Source: Clostridiaceae bacterium M8S5
GTDB taxonomy: Bacteria > Bacillota > Clostridia > Tissierellales > MCWD3
Assembly (NCBI GenBank): GCA_029227815.1
Contig: CP118523.1
Location: forward strand, 3,720,001-3,784,000
Direction: 5' to 3'
Length of the DNA stretch: 64,000 nucleotides
This document shows, in pieces, positions 1-8,703 of the stretch (position 1 is the stretch's first letter; every line of letters begins with the position of its first letter). Position numbers and translations under genes: made by a program. The notes below the pieces were generated by a model. That model was not told where the DNA came from and ran no database searches. It worked only from the letters and a program-made list of their open reading frames with translations.

Positions 1-104
1 ATCAGGTTAAATATATATCGACATTTTAAAGCTATTTATTGAGCATGAAAAAGTATGCTACTGCCATTTTACCATAAAATCACATTGACTGTTACTTTAA
101 GGAG

Positions 105-136
105 ATAAAAAATAGACCATTATTATATGATCTATT
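105..136 (-). terminator. Rho-independent terminator of the feo operon
   Basis: On the minus strand a 10-bp stem (AATAGATCAT / ATGGTCTATT, one G-U pair) is followed by a T run. It lies just after the feoA stop codon, so it plausibly ends the feoB-feoA transcript. Confidence 0.7.
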
Positions 137-148
137 CCTGAGTAAAAC

Positions 149-394
149 TTATATGCTTACTAATATCATTGAAGCTATATCTTTATCTACAGCTACTTTA
201 GTATACCCTACTTGAAATAAAAAGGATGGAAATCTTTGTAGTACTATTAGTTTAATACCTGGTAAAACCCCCATCGCCATTAATTTTCTTAGTACTGAAT
301 CATCTTCTGTTTTTATTTCAACAACTATAGCTTCTTCGCCTTTTTCTAGCTCACTTACAGCTTTAATACTATCTGTTTTTGTTTTTGAAACCAA
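149..394 (-). CDS. feoA: Ferrous iron transport protein A (FeoA, SH3-like)
   Basis: An 81-residue FeoA-type protein, a small cytosolic SH3-fold partner of the FeoB iron(II) permease. The sequence shows the family pattern: a short lead-in, then a region around 'KLMAMGVLPGIKLIVLQ', matching the usual conserved 'R-L-x-x-M-G-h-x-x-G' stretch, and the C-terminal 'VAVDKDIASMI'. The start is a TTG preceded by GGTGAG about 6 bases upstream; it overlaps the end of the upstream Cys-rich ORF by 26 bases, suggesting coupled translation. Last gene of the feo operon, followed by a terminator. Length fits free-standing FeoA (about 75-85 residues). Confidence 0.9.
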   Translation of the reverse strand: MVSKTKTDSIKAVSELEKGEEAIVVEIKTEDDSVLRKLMAMGVLPGIKLIVLQRFPSFLFQVGYTKVAVDKDIASMILVSI

Positions 395-566
395 TCTTAC
401 TCACCCATTTCTTAAGTTGTTTGATTATCTTAGGTTCTTTAAGTATATGAAATCCACAGTTCGGGCATTTATATTTATTGCATACCTTTGTCATAGGACA
501 TGTTTTACAGCCTTTTAGAGTATCTTTTTCGTTAAATTCATACCCACAATAACTGCATTTTATCAT
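369..566 (-). CDS. Small zinc-ribbon-like Cys-rich protein in the feo operon
   Basis: A 65-residue protein with at least seven cysteines in CxxC-type pairs (C4/C7, C20/C23, C29, C34/C37) and a basic tail, suggesting a zinc ribbon or other metal-binding fold. Its ATG overlaps the stop codon of the FeoB membrane ORF (ATGA), and its own end overlaps feoA, so it is translationally coupled inside the operon. Small Cys-rich proteins accompany FeoB in many Firmicutes, but the common FeoB-associated Cys-rich membrane protein has a transmembrane segment and this one does not. Role in iron uptake is inferred from position only. Confidence 0.6.
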   Translation of the reverse strand: MIKCSYCGYEFNEKDTLKGCKTCPMTKVCNKYKCPNCGFHILKEPKIIKQLKKWVSKIGFKNKNR

Positions 567-2014
567 GCTAACACTCCTAATACACTTAGTATAATATTTA
601 GAAAATATCCAGCTATAAATGAAAATACAAATATAAATGCACCCATAGCAAATGCTGTTTTTGCTCCTCTTTCTTTTATCATCATAGCAAACTGTGCAAC
701 ACATGGAACAAATAATGTAAGTGTTGAAGCTGCTACTACTAACTGTCTGTAATTAAGGAGACCAGATTGTCTCATATCAAATAATCCTGCCGCTCCGTAA
801 TCTCTTCTAAAAAATCCAAATAAAAATACTTTTGACAACTCATCTGGTAACCCTATCATATTTACAACAGGATTTAACCATTTTAATATAATATCAAAAA
901 ATCCTGTAATATTACCTAACCATATAAGTACGCTTGCAAACACGAATAATGGTATTATTTCAACTAGATACCAATGCATTCTAGTATACGTTTTAGATAA
1001 TACATTTGTAATTTTTGGCATCCTAAGAGGCGGAACCTCCATATAGAACTTTGCATTTTCCCCTGGTAAAACTTTTGATGTCAGATATCCAATAAACAAA
1101 AATATAAATGCCATAAATAATATCCATACTAACAATGCTACAACATTTTCTGATAATAAGGCCATTATAACACCTAATTGTGCTGAACAAGGTATAGTCA
1201 ATGCTAATAATAGTGTTATCAAAACTCTTTCTCTCTTTGTTTCTAATGTCCTACTAACCATAGTAGCCATAGTATCACAACCAAATCCCAGCACCATAGG
1301 TATAACTGCTCTTCCATTTAGTCCTATACATTTAAATAGTCTATCAACTAACATAGACAATCTTGGCAAATATCCACTGTCTTCTATTATTGAAAACACT
1401 AAGAAAAATGCTCCAACTATGGGTAAAACTATGGCTATTGCATATCTAAAACCTAACGTAAGTATCCCATAATCATTAGCTATCAGATTTTGCAACCACT
1501 CCCAAGGTATACAGTTGTTTACTATATTGTTAATAAACGGATTTACGTATGCACTAAATATATTCGTTTCTATATAGTCTACTACTGTACCAGCACCAAA
1601 TTGTCCTACAAACTTATATAAACCAAAATATAATACCAAAACTAGAATGACAAATCCTGATATAGGGTGCATTGTAATGGCATCTAGTTTGCTATTTCCT
1701 ATTTCACTCTTGTTATTTTTCTTAATTACTACACTGTCATTTACTTCTTCTACATATCTTTGCCTCATTGTGCCTATTACATAATTTAACGGCTTATCAT
1801 AACTATTTTTTGTTTTATTAATAATATTCCTAATATTATTAACATCACCTTCTTTTTCTGCTACTAATTTCAGTATATCTTTATCCTCTTGAATAAGTAA
1901 CAATGCTACTGATCTGTAGGATATAACGTAATCTTTGCTCAGATTCTTAATTATCTCTCTTATAGCACTTTCTATAGTGCTATCATAGGTTATGCTGCTT
2001 GTATTATGCGACAT
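563..2014 (-). CDS. feoB: FeoB membrane permease part (split FeoB, C-terminal ORF)
   Basis: A 483-residue protein carrying the FeoB helical linker (about residues 1-105) and the polytopic permease part with two Gate-type segments. Diagnostic stretches include 'AVIPMVLGFGCDTMATM', with the conserved cysteine, and 'LALTIPCSAQLGVIMALL'. It moves Fe(II) across the cytoplasmic membrane. It lacks the GTPase domain, which is encoded by the ORF just upstream; the two overlap by 11 bases if the ATG at 2014 is used (a TTG at 2029 is also in frame). The N terminus continues smoothly from where the G domain stops, so this is either a natural two-ORF FeoB or a +1 frameshift in a single gene. Confidence 0.85.
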   Translation of the reverse strand: MSHNTSSITYDSTIESAIREIIKNLSKDYVISYRSVALLLIQEDKDILKLVAEKEGDVNNIRNIINKTKNSYDKPLNYVIGTMRQRYVEEVNDSVVIKKNNKSEIGNSKLDAITMHPISGFVILVLVLYFGLYKFVGQFGAGTVVDYIETNIFSAYVNPFINNIVNNCIPWEWLQNLIANDYGILTLGFRYAIAIVLPIVGAFFLVFSIIEDSGYLPRLSMLVDRLFKCIGLNGRAVIPMVLGFGCDTMATMVSRTLETKRERVLITLLLALTIPCSAQLGVIMALLSENVVALLVWILFMAFIFLFIGYLTSKVLPGENAKFYMEVPPLRMPKITNVLSKTYTRMHWYLVEIIPLFVFASVLIWLGNITGFFDIILKWLNPVVNMIGLPDELSKVFLFGFFRRDYGAAGLFDMRQSGLLNYRQLVVAASTLTLFVPCVAQFAMMIKERGAKTAFAMGAFIFVFSFIAGYFLNIILSVLGVLA

Positions 2015-2594
2015 TGACAAACTTCTCAACCCTTTCTTTCAATGTGTCTAATCCCTCATTTAAAGCGGCTATTGTCGATATAACAGGTATGTTTAATTCT
2101 CTTTCTAATTTATCAATGTCAATCTCAAGCCCTAATTTTTTTGCTTCATCCATAATATTTAGTACCAATATTACAGGTAATCCAGCTTCTAATAACTGTA
2201 CTGTTAACGGCAACATTCTTTGTATGTTTTTCGCATCTATAACATGAATAACTGCTTTCGGATTTTCTCTTAATAACAAATCTCTTGTAACTTTTTCTTC
2301 TTCTGTGATACATAGTAAAGAATACATTCCCGGAGTATCTATAACCTCATATTGTTTTTCTCCTATCCTACCCTTTCCTCTTGAAACCTCTACAGTAGTA
2401 CCTGGATAGTTTGAAACTGTTACATAAGCTCCTGTTAATCTATTAAATAAAACACTTTTCCCTACATTGGGGTTACCTACTAAAACAATCTTTTCTAGGC
2501 CTCTAGTATCTTGTAATACATCCGAACCACTTGTATTTATCCCAAATAGTATTGATCCAATCTTTTTTAATATTTTATATTTACCTTTACTCAT
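2004..2594 (-). CDS. feoB: FeoB small GTPase domain (split FeoB, N-terminal ORF)
   Basis: A 196-residue free-standing G domain of the FeoB type: P-loop 'GNPNVGKSVLF' (about residues 40-50), switch I 'YPGTTVE', G3 'DTPGMYSL', G4-like 'LNIMDEA' and an SAA-like G5 'STIAAL'. It would regulate iron(II) flux through the membrane ORF downstream. The first about 35 residues are an extension without a recognisable motif. ATG start at 2594 with AAGGAG 6-7 bases upstream. First gene of the feo operon, with a Fur-box-like site about 35 bases upstream. It ends within 11 bases of the permease ORF start, in a different frame. Confidence 0.88.
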   Translation of the reverse strand: MSKGKYKILKKIGSILFGINTSGSDVLQDTRGLEKIVLVGNPNVGKSVLFNRLTGAYVTVSNYPGTTVEVSRGKGRIGEKQYEVIDTPGMYSLLCITEEEKVTRDLLLRENPKAVIHVIDAKNIQRMLPLTVQLLEAGLPVILVLNIMDEAKKLGLEIDIDKLERELNIPVISTIAALNEGLDTLKERVEKFVNVA

Positions 2595-2628
2595 TGTTTT
2601 CTCCTTCTTTATAACAAGGTATTAAAAA

Positions 2629-2643
2629 TGATAATGTTTATCG
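2629..2643. promoter_or_regulatory. Fur-box-like operator upstream of feoB
   Basis: The 15-mer TGATAATGTTTATCG matches the 7-1-7 Fur box (TGATAATNATTATCA) at 13 of 15 positions and sits about 35 bases before the feoB GTPase start. Iron-dependent repression of the feo operon is inferred from this. Confidence 0.55.
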
Positions 2644-2748
2644 GTATTAATTATACATTATGTTCATTTTAAATTCAACATTCTTTTATGCTTTGTTTAA
2701 TTTAGGATGCTAGTAAATAATTTATTGTTTAGGTTTTATTTGCCTTGT

Positions 2749-2778
2749 GTATATATTAATTTCCAAAATGGAATAATA
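2749..2778 (+). promoter_or_regulatory. Sigma-G-like forespore promoter of the ger operon
   Basis: GTATA, an 18-base spacer and AATAATA resemble the sigma-G pattern (GHATR-N18-CATNHTA) with one mismatch in the -10. It lies about 50 bases before the gerA-type gene, and forespore expression is the known mode for germinant receptors. Confidence 0.4.
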
Positions 2779-2827
2779 TTTGAAAAAGTACAGATAATAC
2801 TTTTATTCTACTGAATTGGGGGTACAT

Positions 2828-4375
2828 ATGTTTAAAATTATAAAAGATAGGTTATTAAAAAAGTATACTAAAAAAAGCAATAACGCTCCAAATACTGATA
2901 CCCAATGGATTACTACTAAATCCCTAGATGATAATGTTGACTTATTTAAAAATATATTTGTTAACGATGATATGATAAAGTACAGATTTTTCGGAAACCA
3001 TCATAACAAGAAGATACGCTTTATGGCTATTTTTTGCGAAGGTATGTCAGATGCAGAACAAATTGATCGAGCTATTATAAAACCAATAGTAGAGTCAGAT
3101 ATGGAGCAATTAAATATAGACTACATATATAAAAACATCTTGATTAAAAGTGATTTAAAAAAAGTAACATCTGTCGAAGACATGGTTAGTTCTATCCTTT
3201 ATGGTTCTACGCTTCTTTTAATCGATGGATACAAAGAAGCTCTTGTACTTGATACTAAAGGTTGGAAACAAAGAACTGTATCTGAACCAACCTCTGAGGC
3301 AGTTGTACGAGGACCTAAAGAAGGGTTTAACGAAACTTTGATGACTAATCTTGGTTTGATTAGAAAAAAAATTACTAATCCAGATTTGAAATTTAAGTTT
3401 AAGACTCTTGGAGAAAGAACTAAAACCAAAATATGTGTTTGCTATTTAGATGGAATCGTAAACAAGAACATATTAAATGAAGTCTACAAGAGATTGGATG
3501 AAATCAAGCTAGATGGTATATTAGAATCTGGTTACATCGAAGAATTGATAAAAGATTCTCCATTCTCTCCTTTTTCTACAGTAGGAAATACTGAAAGACC
3601 TGACAAGGTTGCAGCTAACTTGCTTGAAGGGAGAGTAGCTATAGTCATAGATGGTACTCCTCATGCTCTTACTGTACCATTTTTATTTATTGAATATTTT
3701 CAATCTGATGAGGATTATTATAATGGATACATCTATGCTTCTATAAATAGGATTTTGAGGTATATAGCTTTCTTTATATCTACAAGCTTACCAGCTATAT
3801 ACGTAGCATTAACCACTTTTCACAAGGAGATGATACCAACACCTCTTTTACTGAGTATTTCATCTGCTAGGGAAGGGGTTCCTCTTCCTACTATTGCAGA
3901 AATTCTATTAATGCTACTTGAATTTGAGATACTAAGAGAAAGTGGTGTAAGACTACCTGCACCTATTGGTTCAGCTATTAGTTTCGTTGGTGCTTTGATA
4001 TTAGGTGAAGCTACTGTTGCAGCTAGATTTGTTAGTTCTCCTATCGTAATCATCACTGCATTAACTGGTATCTGTAACTTCTTATCTCCTCACATGATTG
4101 GTGCTTTAATAATTGTTCGATTGATTTTCGTACTTCTTTCAGCGTTTTTAGGGTTGTATGGTTACATATTTGGAGTTATTGGTCTATTTATACACTTGAT
4201 GTCTATGAAATCCTTTGGTGTTCCATACATGCTTGATATAGCTTCTTTAAATTTTCAAGATATCAAAGATACTCAAATCAGAGCTCCTTGGTGGTTGATG
4301 TACCTAAGACCTAAAATTATCGGTGAAGGCAATCTTATAAGAAAAGAAAAAAACAAAGATATTATCAAGAGGTAA
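2828..4375 (+). CDS. gerKA: Spore germinant receptor A subunit (GerA/GerKA family)
   Basis: A 515-residue GerA-family protein of the inner spore membrane. The hydrophilic N-terminal half (about 1-270) carries family stretches such as 'FCEGMSDAEQIDRAII' and 'GRVAIVIDGTPHALTVPFLF'; the C-terminal half has about five membrane segments including 'LPAIYVALTTFHKEMIPTPLLLSI' and ends in a short basic tail. A subunits assemble with B and C subunits into receptors that respond to amino acids, sugars or ions. ATG at 2828 follows a GGGGG site by five bases, making it better than the TTG at 2816. First gene of a long locus; four bases separate it from the C subunit. Confidence 0.93.
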   Translation: MFKIIKDRLLKKYTKKSNNAPNTDTQWITTKSLDDNVDLFKNIFVNDDMIKYRFFGNHHNKKIRFMAIFCEGMSDAEQIDRAIIKPIVESDMEQLNIDYIYKNILIKSDLKKVTSVEDMVSSILYGSTLLLIDGYKEALVLDTKGWKQRTVSEPTSEAVVRGPKEGFNETLMTNLGLIRKKITNPDLKFKFKTLGERTKTKICVCYLDGIVNKNILNEVYKRLDEIKLDGILESGYIEELIKDSPFSPFSTVGNTERPDKVAANLLEGRVAIVIDGTPHALTVPFLFIEYFQSDEDYYNGYIYASINRILRYIAFFISTSLPAIYVALTTFHKEMIPTPLLLSISSAREGVPLPTIAEILLMLLEFEILRESGVRLPAPIGSAISFVGALILGEATVAARFVSSPIVIITALTGICNFLSPHMIGALIIVRLIFVLLSAFLGLYGYIFGVIGLFIHLMSMKSFGVPYMLDIASLNFQDIKDTQIRAPWWLMYLRPKIIGEGNLIRKEKNKDIIKR

Positions 4376-4379
4376 TAAT

Positions 4380-5534
4380 ATGAATAAAAAAATCATTTTA
4401 CTTACAATAATAACATGTTTATTATGTACCAGTTGCTGGAATTATAAAGAAATAGAAGATGAACATATTGTCGTTGGAGTTTCTATGGATTATGACGAAA
4501 TAAATAGTGAAATAATAGTAAATTTAGAGGTAGTTAAACCTGTTGTTCAAAAAGGAAGTTATATTAACGAATCTGAGGTAATAGAAAATAGAGGCAAGAG
4601 CTTCTTTGATGCTGTTAGAAATACTATTCAATCTAGTGGTAAAAGAGCATTTTGGAGTCATTGCAAGGTATTTATATTCAGTGAGAATATGATTAAAAAT
4701 ATTGATATGTTTACAAGCGCTCTTGATTTCATCAGGCGTGATGCAGAGGTAAGAGATGATGCTTATATCTTGATATCTAGAGACAAGATGGCCAAAGAAA
4801 TTTGGGAAACAAAAGTCAAAGTATCTAGGATAACCTCATTTTATCTTAGTGATATGCTCGAAAATGAAAAGGATATATCTGAATATCATGCTGTTGAAAT
4901 ATGGAGATTTATTAATGCTTTAGAGTCTGATTATATATCTGCGACTTTACCAACTTTAAAAAAAGGTGTATATATGGATAAAGTCATAAGCCAAATACGT
5001 GGAACATCTGTGTTCAGAAAAACTGATATAGTGGGTTGGCTAAACGGTCATGAGACTAAAGATTATTTATTACTTATCAATGAACTTAAAGGAGGATCAT
5101 ATACTATAGACATTGCTTATGAAAATGAAAAATTTCCAGTTGCCTTTGAAATACTTACCACTAAAACTAAGGTTAAGCCAAAAATAAGTAATGGCCATTT
5201 AAGCTTTGATGTAACCTCTATAATAAACACTAATGTCATTGAATATAGTAGCCAAAGTAATTTATTTGACCCTGAAGGATTAAAACTCATTGAGAATCAA
5301 TGTGAGTCTAAAATTACTAAGGATGTTAATAGCTTAATTAAAAAAGTTCAGCGAGAATTTAAAAGTGACATTTTTGGATTTGGTAGAACTGTAAAACTTA
5401 ATATGCCAGAAGTATGGAGAGCACGTGAAGGAAATTGGAATTTTGAGTTTACTAATGCAGACATTACTTTCAATCTAGAATTTAAAATTAAAGGTAGTTC
5501 TTTAAAATCTAAACCTCTAAAGGTGGTGAAATAA
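4380..5534 (+). CDS. gerKC: Spore germinant receptor C subunit lipoprotein (Ger(x)C)
   Basis: A 384-residue Ger(x)C lipoprotein. The N terminus is a lipoprotein signal: 'MNKKIILLTIITCLLCTSC' followed by the family hallmark 'WNYKEIEDEHIVVGVSMDYD'. Further landmarks are 'ALDFIRRDAEVRDDAYILIS' in the middle and 'MPEVWRAREGNW' near the C terminus. It anchors on the outer face of the inner spore membrane and completes the A-B-C receptor. It is four bases downstream of the A subunit and overlaps the next gene by one base, so the genes are co-translated. A second C subunit follows at 5796. Confidence 0.93.
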   Translation: MNKKIILLTIITCLLCTSCWNYKEIEDEHIVVGVSMDYDEINSEIIVNLEVVKPVVQKGSYINESEVIENRGKSFFDAVRNTIQSSGKRAFWSHCKVFIFSENMIKNIDMFTSALDFIRRDAEVRDDAYILISRDKMAKEIWETKVKVSRITSFYLSDMLENEKDISEYHAVEIWRFINALESDYISATLPTLKKGVYMDKVISQIRGTSVFRKTDIVGWLNGHETKDYLLLINELKGGSYTIDIAYENEKFPVAFEILTTKTKVKPKISNGHLSFDVTSIINTNVIEYSSQSNLFDPEGLKLIENQCESKITKDVNSLIKKVQREFKSDIFGFGRTVKLNMPEVWRAREGNWNFEFTNADITFNLEFKIKGSSLKSKPLKVVK

Positions 5535-5746
5535 TGTTTTTGATAGTTATTATAGCTTATTTAATAATTGGTTTTTTGGAAATAATACCTCTTTATAAAA
5601 AGGGTGATAAAAAAGAGTTAATTGTATATTGTAGTCTACTTGGTATTGCTTTTACTATTAGTATGTTGTTAAGCTTTGGAGTTGACCTCCCAAGCCCTGC
5701 TAACGGTATAAGGTACATTGTTGAACTAATCATAGGTAAACAATAA
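5534..5746 (+). CDS. Small two-helix membrane protein, germinant receptor D-subunit type
   Basis: A 70-residue protein with two predicted transmembrane helices (about residues 1-20 and 29-50) joined by a short charged loop 'YKKGDKKEL'. Its ATG overlaps the last base of the preceding C-subunit stop codon. Small two-helix D proteins encoded in or next to ger operons are known in Bacillus, where they modulate receptor function; this gene has the same size, topology and location. Assignment rests on context and topology, not on a sequence motif. Confidence 0.65.
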   Translation: MFLIVIIAYLIIGFLEIIPLYKKGDKKELIVYCSLLGIAFTISMLLSFGVDLPSPANGIRYIVELIIGKQ

Positions 5747-5795
5747 TTAATTAGATTAGGGATTATTCTTTTGTAGTTAAATCGGAGGATGACAT

Positions 5796-6953
5796 ATGAT
5801 AAATAAAAAATTCATACTCTTTATCATCATATTATGTATAACATCAATGACCGGTTGTTGGAATTACAAGGATTTAAATAAGAGTAGACTTGTAGCAGGG
5901 TTAGCTATTGATTACGATTCTGTGAATAATGAATATATAGTAACTTCTGAAATAATAAATCTGTCTACAGATAAACAAACAGGAGAGTTATTTAAAAGCA
6001 CCGGTAAGAGTATATTTGAAGCTATACGAAAATGTACTAATATAAATGGCAGAAAGCTATTAGTTGCTCATGTTAAAATTGTGGTAATTAGCAAAGATGT
6101 TGCTAAAAAAAGAATACTTACAGTAGTAGATTATCTTTTAAGAGATGCTGAATATCCTTCTGATTTGTATCTATTAGTTTCAGATGAAGTTACTGCTGCG
6201 AAGATATTTGAGCAAAGCAAACTCAATCATAAAGCAGATTCAGAAAAAGATATAACTTCTTTTACTATACTTGATTGTATACGTAGCCAAGAAGGTGTAT
6301 CTAAATACAGCAAAATAACAATATGGCAATTTATTAAAAACTTGCTTGAAGAAAGTTCTAGTTCTTATCTTCCTATAATCAAAACAATAAATCTTAACAA
6401 TGTCTATACTCCAGAATTGTCAGGTATGGCTATTTTTAAGGAGGATAAATACATTGGAGAACTCAATCAAAAAGATGCTATGTATCACTTATTGATAACA
6501 GATAAGCTTAAAGGTGGAATCATGCTAATTGATGTTAATGCAAAACATATGACATCTAAAATATCTTTAGAAATTTTAGGAGCTAATTCTAAAATAAGAC
6601 CAATTTACAAAAATGGTAAATTAACTATGAAAATAGATGTTTCTATCAAAGCAAACTTCGGGGAAATAAGCTCTACTACAAATGTCCTTACAAAAGAAAT
6701 GAGACCTATAGTAAAAGAAGAAGCAATTAAGCAAATAAAATTTAATATTCTAAGTACCATTAGTAAAGTACAAAAAAACTATCACGCAGATGTATTTTTA
6801 TTTGCCACTAAGGTAAAATCATATATGCCTGAAGCTTGGAGAAAAGTGTCCCAAGAATGGGATTGCACATTTAATAATCTACCTATAGAGGTTAATATTG
6901 ATCTTAAATTAATAAGTAGCGCATTGACTAATAAAACTATAACTCCTCGCTAA
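5796..6953 (+). CDS. Second germinant receptor C subunit lipoprotein (Ger(x)C)
   Basis: A 385-residue paralogue of the preceding C subunit. Signal and lipobox 'IILCITSMTGC' are followed by 'WNYKDLNKSRLVAGLAIDYD', and the C terminus has the matching 'SYMPEAWRKVSQEWDC'. Two C subunits plus several B subunits in one locus suggest more than one receptor assembly, or one A subunit shared by alternative B and C partners. ATG preceded by GGAGG. The 376 bases downstream contain a broken B-subunit remnant before the first intact B gene. Confidence 0.92.
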   Translation: MINKKFILFIIILCITSMTGCWNYKDLNKSRLVAGLAIDYDSVNNEYIVTSEIINLSTDKQTGELFKSTGKSIFEAIRKCTNINGRKLLVAHVKIVVISKDVAKKRILTVVDYLLRDAEYPSDLYLLVSDEVTAAKIFEQSKLNHKADSEKDITSFTILDCIRSQEGVSKYSKITIWQFIKNLLEESSSSYLPIIKTINLNNVYTPELSGMAIFKEDKYIGELNQKDAMYHLLITDKLKGGIMLIDVNAKHMTSKISLEILGANSKIRPIYKNGKLTMKIDVSIKANFGEISSTTNVLTKEMRPIVKEEAIKQIKFNILSTISKVQKNYHADVFLFATKVKSYMPEAWRKVSQEWDCTFNNLPIEVNIDLKLISSALTNKTITPR

Positions 6954-7014
6954 AATTACATGCTTGATTAATGGTGAGCCCTCCTTATCTATAGGAGTAC
7001 AACTAAAAAATAAC

Positions 7015-7170
7015 GATAAATATCTAATCACTATCAAATACCACCCGATGTACCTCTCATATAACAAAGTTGTTTGGTATTTGAATTTGATAAGGAAGGT
7101 ATCGAAATTTTAGGAAGATGGTGCAATCTGTTCATTTGTGGATTCTCCCCTTCCTACTATTATTATCTTC
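7015..7170 (+). pseudogene. Remnant of a GerAB-type B subunit (remnant 1)
   Basis: In the gap between the second C gene and the first intact B gene, the plus strand reads 'KEGIEILGRWCNLF', nearly identical to the B-gene segment 'KEGIQTLGRWCNLFFF'. One frameshift later it reads 'PLPTIIIF', the next B segment. Upstream bases (from about 7015) align with the part coding 'EYLITIS...VPLI'. No open frame survives. It represents roughly residues 105-175 of a B subunit left after deletion and frameshifting. Confidence 0.75.
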
Positions 7171-7329
7171 AGCTTAAATCTACACAAGTGTAAAATATTC
7201 TTATTATTATAATTACCTCTATGCTTAATTACATCTCTTGTTACAGGTATTAATTACAGTATGTAATTTAAGAATATAGAAAGTATCTACATAGGATTTA
7301 TTTTTACATTATTGATAAGGAGAAAACTT

Positions 7330-8430
7330 ATGAATGATAATAGCCTATCTGAAAACCAAGCTACTAGGATATTAATACTTTTCTTTTTAGGAAGCTCATT
7401 AGCATTACATAATGCTGTACAGGCAAAGCAGGACAACTGGCTAGCTATATTAATTGCTACTTTTCTAGCCATACCATTATTTTACATGTATAGTTATATG
7501 TTAACTAGTATTACTAATGCTAAAACGTTTTTTGATGTGCATCATTATGTTTATGGACGCTATTTAGGTACTTTAATAAATTTTACATATGTAATATCTT
7601 CTTTCTTCTTAGGTGCTACTATTACTAGAGAATATGGTGAATATCTAATTACAATATCTATGCAACAAACTCCATTGATAGTCCCTCTTATAATAATGAG
7701 CTTACTAGGGGCTTGGATTGTCAAGGAAGGTATACAAACTTTAGGTAGATGGTGCAATTTATTCTTTTTCATAAATGCACCTTTACCAACTATTATCTTG
7801 TTATTGATAATACCTTTAATTAATATTGAAAATATACTGCCTATTATGTATAACGGTGTACGTCCTGTTATTGAAGGTTCTATTTATGCACTTGGAATCC
7901 CTTTTGGCGAAGCAATAATGATATTTACTATTATCTTTACTCTACCTTCTAAAAAATCATATTATAAAATTTTCACTAAATCTATACTTATAAGTGGTGT
8001 TACACTTACAGGCGTAACTTTAATTCAAATCATGGTAATGGGATTTGATATATACATGCTATCATACTTCCCTTCCCATGCTGTGGCAAGTAATATTTCA
8101 ATAGGTAAATTTCTAGAGAGACTTGAAATAATAATGCTAATTGCTACTGCTACTGCAGGCTTTGTAAAAGTAAGTATAGGATTATTCTCTGCAACAAATG
8201 GTATAGCACATGTATTTAATGTTCAAAATCGTAAACTATTAGTTATTCCTTGTAGTTTATTGGTAATAAATTTATCTTATTTTTTAAATTCTAGTATTAT
8301 GGATTTAATGAATATGTACTTTGTTTACTGGGGTTACTACACTTTTTTCTTCTGTATAATTTTACCTATTACAACCTTTTTAATTATGCTATTTAAGATG
8401 AAAATACTTAAGAAAAAAACTATTATATAG
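7330..8430 (+). CDS. Germinant receptor B subunit 1 (GerAB/spore amino-acid permease-like)
   Basis: A 366-residue polytopic membrane protein of the GerAB family (APC-like fold, about ten helices), the subunit thought to bind the germinant. Landmarks are the N-terminal 'LSENQATRILILFFLGSSLAL', 'LGRWCNLFFFINAPLPTIIL', 'IENILPIMYNGVRPVIEGS' and the basic tail 'KMKILKKK'. ATG at 7330 follows AAGGAGA by six bases and matches the starts of the other copies; the in-frame TTG at 7312 is unlikely. Very similar to B subunit 2 at 8704, indicating recent duplication together with its ribosome-binding leader. Confidence 0.92.
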   Translation: MNDNSLSENQATRILILFFLGSSLALHNAVQAKQDNWLAILIATFLAIPLFYMYSYMLTSITNAKTFFDVHHYVYGRYLGTLINFTYVISSFFLGATITREYGEYLITISMQQTPLIVPLIIMSLLGAWIVKEGIQTLGRWCNLFFFINAPLPTIILLLIIPLINIENILPIMYNGVRPVIEGSIYALGIPFGEAIMIFTIIFTLPSKKSYYKIFTKSILISGVTLTGVTLIQIMVMGFDIYMLSYFPSHAVASNISIGKFLERLEIIMLIATATAGFVKVSIGLFSATNGIAHVFNVQNRKLLVIPCSLLVINLSYFLNSSIMDLMNMYFVYWGYYTFFFCIILPITTFLIMLFKMKILKKKTII

Positions 8431-8440
8431 AAGGTGTATT

Positions 8441-8565
8441 ATGGATGAAAGCAGTATCCTACAAGCAACTGCTATTAACTAATGAGTTTTAAACTGCTTA
8501 GTGGAAAGGTATCGTAACTTTAGGAAGAGTTCTTTTGTAGATTTTCATTCCTACTATATTATTAG
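8441..8565 (+). pseudogene. Remnant of a GerAB-type B subunit (remnant 2)
   Basis: Starts with GGTGTATTATG, the same leader as the intact copy at 9816, and reads 'MDESSILQATAIN' then stop, recalling the B-subunit start 'MNENSxSxxxAT'. About 30 bases later the DNA matches the 'KEGIxTLGR' segment and then 'IPTIL', with large internal deletions. Not translatable as a B subunit. Confidence 0.65.
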
Positions 8566-8703
8566 AAAATATATAGTAGTCATACAACATTCTATTATAC
8601 AAGAGCTTTTTTTGCTTGGCTAGTGTTACTTTGTTGCAATGTAAGTTATTATGTGTGATTATCCACATAGATTAATTGTTGTATTATTGATAAGGAGAAA
8701 CTT

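Noticed and set aside
2004..2029. Programmed ribosomal frameshift site in feoB
   Set aside because: No clear slippery heptamer or downstream stimulatory structure was seen; a separate start with coupling is at least as likely.
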